Of a stretch of 64,000 nt of DNA, positions 43,101-55,100 are shown piece by piece. A program made the translations under genes and the position numbers. The notes below the pieces were generated by a model. That model ran no database searches. It saw nothing but the letters and a program-made list of their open reading frames with translations, and was not told the DNA's origin. Each line of letters opens with the position of its first letter. Position 1 is the first letter of the stretch. This DNA comes from Eopsaltria australis (Eukaryota > Chordata > Aves > Passeriformes > Petroicidae), in the NCBI GenBank assembly GCA_034509425.1, contig JAVTVJ010000994.1, positions 186,001 through 250,000 of the forward strand, read 5' to 3'.

Positions 43101-46100
43101 TGCAAAAGCATCCAGCTCCTTAAATCTGGGGGGAAACCCGACATTTTGGTTGTCAGTCACTTAACTGCAAGCAGATGATGGGCAAAACCAAGGAAAATCC
43201 CACAGAGATGTGTCCAGTTGGGAGTGCTGGGTAAGGAGAGCCCATTCTGTGTCCAAAGAAAGCACCAACATGCACACAAAAGGTCCAGGTGACAATTTTT
43301 GGCTTCAAGAGCCCTGTGGTCCAGCATCAGGAAGTCAAAAAGGGACACAAAGGGAAAGGGAGGACCAAGATATCCTGCAGCAGTACAGAGGTACCTGCGA
43401 TACAACCTGACAGCAAAAAGACAGGGAAAATATCACAGGTTTTCAAGACTCTTTTAACTAAAATTAACATTACACACAATCTAATCCTCCCACAGGGCCA
43501 CATTCCAAGGAAAAATCCCTGGGATTGGGTTTCACCCTCCCTTGCTGCTGGGAAATGGATGCTGCACAGAATCCTGCCCTAAACCAGCAGTACCCAGCCT
43601 AGTCCCGGCCTAAACCACCTTCAACACAGGGCAGCAGCAAGGCTCGTGGGAGACATGGAAAATTCCCAGTCCTCATTCTGCCTCTTCCCTCACCCCATGC
43701 CTCCTTCATGGCTTTTATGGGAATTTGGAATTGCATTATTCCCTGGGAAGGGGAAGTGCTGAGTGTGCAGCCAGAGCTATAAATCTGTGATTTATAGATG
43801 CACATGGAGATGTGGGATGAGCCCGGAGCAGAGAGCTCCCAGGGGAGCAGGCACAGGGATCCTGGGGAGCCAGGAGAGAACTGGAGAGTGGGGGGCTGTG
43901 GGGAGGATGAGGCTCAGCTCTGGCAGACAAAGAGAGGATTTAGGAGAAAAAGCCCAGCGTGGTGACATTTCTGTGACCGCCCACTGCTGAAGCCACACGG
44001 ACAGCAGAGCCCTGCAGGGGGACACCGGCACTGCTGGGCCCGGGGGCAGAGCCAAGAGGCTCTTTAAGCAAAGGGGAGAAAGGAGGGGTAAAACATCCCC
44101 ACAAAGCACCCCGTGACACGTGGCAAGGATGGGGCTGTGTCCTGTGGCACGGGAAAGAAAACAACTGTAATTATGCATCTGTAATTAACCGTGGAGGAGA
44201 AAATCATCACCATTTACCCTCCACACTCACCATGCACCAGCCAAGCACCTCCAGAGCACACGGGGCTGCGAGAGCAGCACAAACCCCACACAGGGACACA
44301 ACCGACACCCATCCCCTTCCCTGGCAGAGATTCATGGCCTGAGACACTTGTGCTGCTTAATTACCTCGTTAAGCTACAAGTGGTTCCTGTGTCCTTCAGG
44401 GGCACAGCAATTACAGCACAGCACATTCCATTTATCCAGGTGCGAATTTGCATCCCTGCTGCCCTTCGCTGTTTGGAGCAGTTTGGGTTTGGCCATTTCA
44501 ATTAACACCCCCCAAATCAGCCTAGACCTTCCCTTCCCTTCCCTTCCCTTCCCTTCCCTTCCCTTCCCTTCCCTTCCCTTCCCTTCCCTTCCCTTCCCTT
44601 CCCTTCCCTTCCCTTCCCTTCCCGTATTCCCAGCTGGAAGGGATCAGGATAATCATCCTGTCTGTTTATCTACAGATCCATCTATCCATCTATCTATCCA
44701 TCTATCCATTCATCTCCCCACTCGTGCATTTATTCACCTATCCATCCATCTATCAGAAGTGAGACAGAGGGTTTTTTTTTTTTTCTCTATGCAAAAACAG
44801 AAGTTTTAAATAAAATCTCTGCAATAACACATACAATGACTAAAACATTTTCGAGTCTACACCCACAGAAGAATCACCAGGCTTGGGAGAGCTCCACAGA
44901 ATTCAGATAAAGTTGCTTTTGGCTCGTTCTGATCCTGGTTTCACTGCCCTGTGTCCGTGTCTGTGCCCACAGCAGCCAAACCCTTGTTTTGTCAAAACAA
45001 AACCTAAGGGGACGGTCCCACCCTGGGGCAGGTGATCCCCAGGGACCCCTCACACACCCCCTCAGAGGTGGGGGGACACAGCCAAGCTGGGGAAATCATG
45101 GCACAGTTTTCCTGATATAAACTGCAGAGAGTTTGTCTGATTGCTACGAAAATATGAAAAAAAAAGTAAAAAAGTCACTGTTCCTGACGCTGGTGGTGGG
45201 AAAACAACGTTGCTTAGAAACATCCCCATCAGGGCTCCAGAACCGCTCCTTTCTGTGCAGAAAATGAATAAAATATGTAATTTATTCACTGAAAAAAAAA
45301 AAAAAAAGGCTGTTTCAAGAGACATCAAAATCCTGATAAAAGCAGAGACCCTCCCCATTTCCCTCTCCTGCTGCAGCTCATCTGATGTCCCTCACCTGTC
45401 ACCTGTGGAGTGGGGACAGCGACACCTGGCTTGGCCTTGAGCCCAACTCCATCCCTGGCTCCTGCAGGGGAAAATAACAGAATCCAAGAATCCCTGACTG
45501 GTTTGGGCTGGAGGGACATTAAAGCCCATGAGCTTTAATGCCACGTGCCGGGACACCTTCTACTACCCCAGGTGGCTCCAAGCCCTGCCCAAGCTGGCAT
45601 TGAACACTGCCAGCTCCTCTGGGCAGCCTGTGCCAGGGCTTCACCACCCTCGGAGTAAAGAATTTCTTCCCAACAACTGATCTAAATCTCTCCTCTTTTG
45701 GTTTGAGCCTGTTCCCCCGTGTCCCATCGCTATCTGCCTGTGTTAAAAAGTTGCTCTCCCTGTTTTTCACGAGCGCCCTGCACGTCCTGGGAGATGCTCG
45801 GCTCGTCCTGACACCTCGAGTACATCCATTTGTCACGATCCATCGCGCTCAGGCTCGCCGGGAGCCGAGGGCGAGCCCCGCGGAGGTGCCAATTCTCGCC
45901 TTTAATTAACTTGGGTGGTTTCCTGCTCTCAGGGCTGGGCTTCGCGCGGCTCCCTCGGCTCCCAAAGCCCTGCGGCTCTCGGGCAATCAGAAGCTGTCCG
46001 CGGGCCAGGCTCCGGTGGCAGGAGGTTGTCTCGGAGTGCCGCGGGTGGGAGGAGAGGCAAATAATGCTTTGTGTCTCTCATTTCGGGAACAAAACACTTG

Positions 46101-49100
46101 ACAACACGTGCAGCAGTTCGCGCTGAATTACCGCCTGTGCCCGCGCTAATTGCAGTCATGCGGAGCCGCAGCTCTGCGCTGCTTCGAGGGTTTCAAACCC
46201 CTCTGCACGGCACAGATGGGGTGGGGAGGGGGGCCTGAGTGCCCTGGGGCACCCCCAGCACCTTGGCAGGGACAAATCACAATGTTTGCAGCGCTTTGGG
46301 GGATGCCGCAGAAAGTGGTCACTGCTGGGGATAAATGATTCAGTGAGGATGGGGTTAAAACCATCAATAATGCAAAATAAAAAGGGTGGGGCTTGAGCGA
46401 ACCGTGCTGAGCAGCTTTCCCTGCCCTAGCACAACCCACCTTCCTGCCTGCCCCGCGGAAATATTCCCTGTTCCTAAATGGAGTCTGTTTCACCCCAATG
46501 TGACCCAAACTGCTCCATACCATCCACGAGAGAGCGCCCAGCTTGTGCCCACAGTGTCACCTCATACCCAGCAGCCCATGGCCCTGGGATCTTTGAGTGC
46601 CCAGACCAAGGCATCACATCCCAGCCAAGTCTCCTTGCGTGGACAGAAGTCAGGACAGCTCCAGCCCACGAAGCTGCAGCAAAGACAGAGAATCAGAATC
46701 ACAGAATCCCCAGAGTCACTCAGTGCAGCTCCTGGCCCTGGACAGCCACTCCAACAATCCCACCTTGTGCATCCCTGAGAGCATTGTCCAAGTGCCCCTG
46801 GCTTGATGAAATTCAGATATTTATGCAAAGCACCAAATCGCAGGAATTTTTTACCTCTGCTCTCAGCTGAGGAGAAGCACAGATAAACACGCAAAGCTGC
46901 AGCAGCTGGACCAGCGTAGGTGGCCCGACTTGTGCGAGCTGAAAGCACAGATTTCTTCCCTTGCCTGAGCACGTGCATCCTTCACTTTGCTCTGGCATTC
47001 AATCTGACACCTGCGCTGTGTGACTGCGCTCGTGTTTGCTGCTTTGCAAACTGCTGTGTGATCTCCTACCTGTTACAGAAATAAAAGAGAATTTGATTTG
47101 GATCACGTGCTCTGGTGGCAGCAACGCTGCTTTCCCTCGCTCAGGGTAGGAGGAGATGGATCACAACCCCAGAATGGTTTGGGCTGGAAGGGACCCTAAA
47201 GCTCATTCCATTCTACCCCTGCCATGGGCAGGGACACCTTCCACCGTCCCAGGCTGCTCCCAGCCCTCTCCAACCTGGCCTGGAACACTACCAGTCCATG
47301 ATCCAGTCCTAGGTGTCCCTGTGTGCATCTTCCTTGCCATGCAGGTCCTGCTCCATGAAGGAGCAGTGATGTCCAGGATTAGGTCAGTGATACAAAATAG
47401 GAAAGGAAACTGCAGAGACAAAACTGGGCAGCGCTGCTGGGCTGGGGAAGGGCGGTGGGGAAGGTGGGAGGTGGCTCCTGGGCAGTGGGAGCCCAGCTGG
47501 GCCGCAGGAAGGGCGGCCAGCTCAGTCGTGAATGGCACAGGGGACAAGCAGGTGCCTGAAGGGCGTCCAGCCCCCGTTCCCCGGCTCCTTCCTCGCTTCC
47601 CAGCTCCTGTCCTGTACTCGTAGGGCCACCGGCTGCGTAGGCGGTCGCCTCAGCTGAAATTCCCCAGCGTTTTCCTTGGCTGCATCCTCACAGAAGTTGC
47701 AGATGACGCATTAAAATGTAGATAAGGCAGAGGGGATGGGCCGTGGCCAAGCGCAGCCGTGCCGGGCGCTCCGAGCCCGCGGCCACCCCCAGCCGGGCAC
47801 AGCTGCCCGGGGACCCCGAGCCCGCCCGGAGCCATCGCCCAGCCGGGCACAGCTGCCCGGGGACCCCGAGCCCGCAGCCATGCCCAGCCGGGCACAGCTG
47901 CCCGGGGACCCCGAGCCCGCCCGGAGCCATCGCCCAGCCGGGCACAGCTGCCCGGGGACCCCGAGCCCGCAGCTGCAGCAGCTGCCGGGTGCCCAGGTGG
48001 GGCTGGCGGGGCGGGGGCAGCGCTGGCAGCGTCGTTCCCAGGGCGGGAGAGACCCATCCCAGCACAGCCCAGAGCGCTGCCCCCGCCGCGCTTCGTCACC
48101 GTCCGACCCCGGCAGAGACAGAGACTCTTTGTCATTCTGCAGCCAGGCTTTTGAAGTGCAGCGTTTCAGATGTCTGAGGGAATTGCGTTATCCGTGCGAA
48201 AAGACTTGGTGGAGTCAAGTTATTGCCAGAATTAAGAGGAGCTGGGAGGGCTCCATCCCCTCTGGGCGAGGCGTGACCCCATCGTCCCACGGCGGTCTCA
48301 GCCCTGTGGTGCTGCTGGGGGGTGGACACAGAGCCAGCAGCCCTGGGACACGTCCTGGCCCCGTCCCACTGAGCACACATCCCACGTTTTGGGAATCAGC
48401 ATCCGAGTCGTGCCCGTGTGCAGGGGGCACAGGCAGCAAACCCCACAGGGCTGGGAATTAGAAACGCCATTTGCCCTCCTTTTCGTGCCACCTCACACTC
48501 AAAGAGGTAAAATAAAACCAGCAAAAGCCTGTCAATGGGTTTGTCTTCCCCATCCCTCGACCCACCTTGGAAATCATCGGTCACTGAGCTGAAGTGGGTG
48601 AATAAGCTGGAAATGAAAAACATGTACCTTCCCCACAGGCAGGAGAGGCAGATTCCAACACAATCCTGAGACTGGGGAAGGTGAAGGAATCTGAGAAGCC
48701 CTGGGATAACTCTGGGCTCTCAGCACAGCCCAAAGCAGCTCCATTCCATCAGCATCCAGGAGCATCCTCAGCAGGGACAGCCCAGGAAGGGGAGACTTCC
48801 CTTTGAAAGGCAAATTTATCCTTGCAACAATACTTAGGTAAAAGCGATTTACAGGAACTATTATAAAAACAAGCAGCCTGAGGTATGAAAATCACTGGGA
48901 AAAAAAAACCGGAATTTATGTTTTAATTACTGTGCATGACTTCAGCTTTTGGACAGAGAAAATATATTATTTGAAAGATTTTAAGTGTTGCTGAACAAAG
49001 GCCTGGAGCGACAGGATAGGAGGGAATGGCTTTCCACTGCCAGAGGGCAGGGATGAGTGGGATATTGGGAAGAAATTACCAGGTTGGATGGGGCTTGGAG

Positions 49101-52100
49101 CAGCCTGGGAGAGTGGGAGGTGTTCCTGCCCATGGCAGGGGGTGGGAGGGGATGGGTTTTAAGGTCCTTCCAACCCAGCCCATTGTGGGCTGATTTGATG
49201 TTTCTGAGAAGCAGCTGCAGCAGTTTCCCAGCCAGCACAGCTGAAGCTGTTTTTCTGTGTCATTTTTTTATGGCAAATTCAATGCCAAAAGGAAAATATA
49301 GGTATGCCATAAAATTTTTATGACTTCATCCTCAAAATATCTCCAAAGCAGCTTGTTTACATCGAGGGCACGTTTTCCTGGTGGCTCTCAGGAGCTCCCA
49401 GAGCAACTCCAGCAGCCCCAGCCCAGCTCTCCTTCCCCGTGCACAGACTCCATCCCCCCTCTTGCATCCAGGGCTCTCCACGTGTTGCACCCAGCTGGAT
49501 TTCAGCTGCTGGGGGCCCTGCATGGATTCTCACACCAATCCTGAATTTTGTAACCAAAACCAAGGATAAACCTGCTCCAGCTTCCCTCTTGAGAAGCTGC
49601 CAGGGACAAGGCACCAGGACCTCAATGGGGGCATCCAGGAGCTTCAGGACCTTATTTTCCATAAGCTTCCTGCTTCTCAAACCCCACTTCCCACTGATTA
49701 TTTGTTCTGAATAGAGCTTTGCCAATAATTATCTCCCAAAATTCATTTGCATGGATCCGGCAGAGCCCTTCTAAGCCCTTCAGAGGCTCCTACCAAACAC
49801 TGGCTCCAGCAGAGGGATGGCCTGGACACCCCAAAGAGCAGGGCTGGGACAAGGGACAGGCCACAGAACCCAAATCAATCCGTCTGCACCAACGAGGCCC
49901 ATCTCAACCCTCCCCTGACCTTACATCCACATCCACCCACCCACACCCAAGGCCACCAGACCCCGGCTTGCTGGGTATTTTCCAAACACCAAAGCACAGG
50001 GAAGCTCTGCTGGAGCAGCAGCTGTAGGGACAGCTCCATGGCATGTCCCTCCTCACCACAGAATTGGGCACACACTGAGCCCCAGGCACGGAGATGTCCC
50101 TGACTCACAGCAGGGACTTGTCACCCTGGCTGTGACCTCTGGGCTCACACCCAATCACACCCAGGGCATTTTCCTTTCCTCAAAGACAATTAATTCATTA
50201 ACAAATACATTCTACAGAAGGCGTTTTTTGGCATTAAGTCTGAAATAAAAATAAGCACACACAAAATTCCAATTGGATTTCTCCAAAGCAGCCAGGCTAA
50301 AATAATACATTTTAAATGTCTAAAACTGTGCTCTTCCCAAGTAATTAAATTACAGCGTTCCTGCGCGATGGCTTTTCTTCCATCCATTTAAGCATTAGAT
50401 TAAAGTTGTCAGGCAGCCTTTAGATGGAAAATACCAGGCTGCAGGGAGGGTTTTGGGAGGAGGGTGGAGTGGGGTGAGTTTGAGCAGCCATGGGGCAGGG
50501 ACCTGCTCCAGCCACCAGCACCAGCCAGGGAGGTGCCCCAAGCAGGGGACGACCACCCCCTGCCACTGCCCAGGGAGGGGACACGGGTCTGGGGGCACAG
50601 GAGTGGCAGTGCTGTGACAGCTGCTCGTGGGTGATGGGGACAGAGAGCTGTAGGTGATGGGGACAGTCATCCACGGGTGATGGGAATAGTCACCTCGAGG
50701 TGAGGGGGACACCCACCCACAGGTGACGGGGACTTGCAACCGTGTGTGACAGTGACACCCACCCACAGGTGACAGTGACATCCACCCACGGGTGACAGGG
50801 ACACCCCGCCAGGTTGCTCCATGCCCTTGCCCCGCCCCGTGCCCCTCGGCCAGGGTGGCAGTGGGCGGCTCTGCAGTTCAACCCCCGCAGCTCCTCTGCG
50901 TAATTTAAAAGCTTCCTTAAAATATCATCGTTCGCTTCCACGTGCACAGAGCTCCACGAGAGTCGTGCTCTGGGAGCACCTTTTGTCCTTGAACTCGATC
51001 CTGCTCTCCGAGCTCATCCCTCCCCTCGGGATCACAGCGGGGGCGGGCAGCGGCTGCGGGGCTCCCGGTGCCACCCGCACCGCGGGCAGGGCTGCTCCAG
51101 GGGCAAAGCCACGCTGGAGAGCCGGGAACAGCTGGGGACAGCCACAGCAGCTGGGCAGGCACTGCAAAGCAGAGCCAACTTTGCTTTATCTGACACCTGG
51201 GAGAGGAGATCCATCTCCAGGGCTTACACCAGCCCAGGCACCTGCAAAGCCCTCATTTATCATGGAATCGTGGAATTGTTGAGGTTGGGAAGAGCTGGAG
51301 GATGACAGCCAGCCTCAAAGGCAGCACTGCCGTGGTGACAGCCAGGGAGGAGGTGGCCCTGCCAAGTCCCGTGCACTGCCCTGGATTTGGAGTGGAGCTG
51401 GTGAATAAATCTGTGTTCAAACCGAACACTGAAGTGTGATGAGAGGAGAGAAATCCAGACCCCTCCAATCCCCGGCCTCACCTCGGAGCTGCAGACTCCT
51501 GGGGAGGCACTGGGAGTGTGAAAACAGCACAAATCAGCAGATTTTGTTTACTCAACTGGTTCCTTTTCCTTCCCCTTTGAGTTATTCCTGCCTCCTTTGT
51601 AGCCATTATAAGCTACAGTCCTGAGGGGAAAAGCATTGTGAATTCAGCGTAAATCCATTCTGTTCACTGGATTAGTCTTAATTTGCAGGAAGAAAATGAA
51701 GATCAGACGATGAGCCATAAAAGTCAGCCTGATGTGGAGAGTACTAAAACAATATGGAACTTGATATCAAAATAATTGTGCCATTTGCATGTGAGAGTTT
51801 AAAACTGCTCATAATTGCAGCAAGACTTAAATAAACCACAATTTCCTAAATACGTGAGGTAGTTATTATGGTTAATGCTTGGAAAAAGAAACACAGGGAA
51901 AAAGAAGAGACAGCTCCTGGAGCACTGCTGAGAAATACCTCCTTCCACTTACACCCCTTGGCAAGCACAAGGCTTAACTCGTATTCCCAAAGGAATTCTG
52001 CAGCCCAAGGTGACCTGTGTGCGTTTCCCAGCCCGTCAGGCTGGGGGTTGGTTTGGCCCCCTTCGAGCTCACGTCCGTGGCACGGAGTCCAGGACACCGC

Positions 52101-55100
52101 GTGCCTCGCAGGGCCATTCCAGCGTCAGTAATACCCCAATGCCACAGAGGGAATTTGCATTTTAATAAAAGCATTTCTGCCTCCAGCCCCTGGGTGACCC
52201 GGGCGTGTTCAAAGCAGTGGAAGGATAGTGGAGGCAGAGTCTGATGGTGCTCACACGTCTCAGACACGCCCGGGGGCTCCGCAGGGTTCCAGCCCCCCCC
52301 CCCGCCCCGGCTGAGATTCCTCCTCCTCCTCTTCCTCCTCCTCCTCCTCCTCCTCCTCTGCCAGCGCTCGGCAGCCGCATCAGGAACGCCTTCCCGGAGG
52401 GGGAACGGCGGAGGGATGTCCCATGGAGCCACAGAATCATCACAGCTTTGGAAGGGACCTCAAAGCCCACCCAGTGCCACCCCTGCCATAGGCAGGGACA
52501 CCTTCCACTGTCCCAGGCTGCTCCAAGCCCCAATATCCAACCTGGCCTTGGGCACCACCAGGAATCCAGGGGCAGCCACAGCTGCTCTGGGTACCCTGTG
52601 CCAGGGCCTCAGCACCATCACAGAGAACAATTTCTTCTTAAAATCCACTCTAAATCTCTCCTCTTCCCCAGGGGATGAGGAAGAAAGTAAACTTTCCTTC
52701 TCAAGGTTTATCGCCTTGTAATAATGTGTGTAATTGTGTAATCCAATGTCAGCAGCTTTACTTCCACCGATTCCTCCCTGTACCTTCACCGTCCCCAAAA
52801 TGCTCAGCTCCCCCCAGATTTGAAATCAATGCTGGAGAGGGAAACAACTCTTTTCTGCCCTCCCTTCTTCCTGCTTTATTCCCTTGTTTTTCAGCTCTTA
52901 TCTTACAAACGTTAGTAACACTTCTCTAATGAATGAGATTCTCACCCCTTTGGGTGGGAAGGATGGGACTCCCCCCGGGGGATGGTGCCCGGCCTCTCCT
53001 CACCCTGCCCGGGATCCCCGGGATGTGAACTCCACCAATTTGCCTTTGCAGATAAATTCTTTTGTTTAGGCTCGCGCCGGAGTTAATGGTCAAAGCTGCC
53101 TCCATCAATTATGGATGAGCACAAATAGGTACTTGTGCTCTGTAAATTGGGTCCCTCGTGCCCATGCGCGGGCAGGGCTCGGCAGATGGGCTATTTCTGA
53201 ACTGCTGACGGCCCCGAACCGGCCCCGCAGCGGCACAGCCCAGCTCCCATCACAGCCCAGCTCCCATCATAGCCCAGCTCCAGGCACGTCCTGGGCGCAG
53301 AGCAGGCTCCCTGGGAGATGGGGCGCTCTGGGCAAGGCTTTGCACTGCTGTGATGGAAAGGAGCTGGTATCAAAGAATCTGGGAATTCTGGAATGGCTTG
53401 GGCTAGAAGGGACCTTAAAGACCCATTCCAGCCCCTGCCATGGGCAGGGACACCTTCCACTACCCCAGGTGGCTCCAAGCCCCGATGTCCAGCCTGGCCC
53501 TGGACACTGCCAGGGATCCAGGGGCAGCTACAGCTGCTCTGGGCACCCTGTGCCAGGGCCTCCCGATCCTGACTGTAAAAACTTCTTTCTGATGTATAAT
53601 TTTAAATCTGAGAACAGGAAGACTGGTGCCAGTCTCACTTGGAGAAGTTGTTCCCTGCGGTAACAGCGCCACATCCCAAACAATCCCCAGCACCAGGATC
53701 AGGGCTGGATCCATTTTACTGAAAATAAGTTTAAAGAAGATACAGCAAATTAGGAGAGGGAAGAACCCAGGCTGTAACCTCTCCATGGTCCAAAGCAGGT
53801 GGAGACCCGGGCTGCCGTCCCTGCTCCCTGCTGTGCATTATCTCAAGGAAGCAAAGCCACAGCCTTTGTTTCCAGCAGCGGTGCGGCAGACTGCAATTTT
53901 CCAAGCCAAGCGCTGCAACTACATTATTTTTAAAGAAAGGCTTGAAGTGAACCCAGATATTCCCCCCGAGCATCTGGGCAGGCTCCACAGTGGGACCGAA
54001 CTGGAGCATTAAAAAGGATAAAAGAGAGCAGTCCTCTGCCCGTCGCCTTCCGCAGGAGGAGGCAGCGAGGTGACAGCAGGGGTGACGTCTGGGGGGTCCT
54101 GTCCGGCTCCTGCCACAGTCCGGCAGGGAAGATGCCAAACGTGAAGCTCGTTTTGCAAAGGCAGAGCCGAGCTTTGCTCAGGTGAGCGCCGCGAGGACGC
54201 ACCTGAGTCCTCGCATGTGCAGCTGTTTCCCGGCGAAAGCGTTTATTCCCGTAAACTTTTGCCTTTCGTGTTCCAATTCGGTCCCCGAGCTGGAGCGGGG
54301 CCAGAAACATGTCACTTGGTGAAAAGCCCCCGAGCTGGCTCCTCTCCCGCCCCCACCCCTGTCACAGGCGTAGTCGCTGTCTCTCCCTTTTATATAATCC
54401 CAGCGGATCGGGAGCGCCTGGCAGCCGGGGGAGGCAGCCCGGGGTCGGAGCATCCCGGAGCGGAGCGGAGCTGCGGGGCAGCCCTGCCGCGGGGGCGGCG
54501 GCAGCGCCTGGGGACGCAGGGGGGCGGCTCTCGGTATTTTTAGCGTGGATCGAGGGCCAGCGTGGCTGTCGTGGCATTTGGAGCAGCTCACGCTGTAGAG
54601 CTCGGCATCAAGGACATAATTCAGGCAGAAAATGGATTGGGAAGGACTTCAGCTTCAAATGTGAGGGAGCTGAGGACTTTATAGAATTATTGTTGGGGCG
54701 GCTGGGAAAAAGCCTTTGGCTTTGGATTTCCCTGGGGCTGAAGAATCGGTCCCAAGGTGAGCACGAAATTCCAGCTCCGTTGGTTGGAAGGCTCTAAAGG
54801 TTATCGCGACTCAGCAGCGTGGCAGCTGAGCCCGAGGGTTACTCAGCTCTTCCTCCCAATTCCCCTGCGCTGCTTCTCTTGGGGGAGAAATCAGCTCTGC
54901 ACACGGAGAGATTCGCGAGCAGAAACAGAGATTAGTCATAAAGATAAAACCTCAGCCTTGTCGCCAACGAGCTGCTATTCCTGGTGCAATCCCCAGGTCT
55001 GGGGCAGACGGAGCGCCGGGGCTGTGAGAACTCCAGTGGGACAACCCACCCTCACTCTCCAAACCTGATCCGCGAATAAGGCAAGAAAGACTCGCGAAGG

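Noticed and set aside
46180..46215. GGGTTTCAAACCC palindrome resembling a tRNA B box
   Set aside because: No A box, cloverleaf or terminator around it; not a tRNA gene.
54178..54591. 137-codon frame on the - strand in the 54-kb island
   Set aside because: Its start lies upstream of the inferred TATA box, so it would not be transcribed from it; composition typical of CpG islands.
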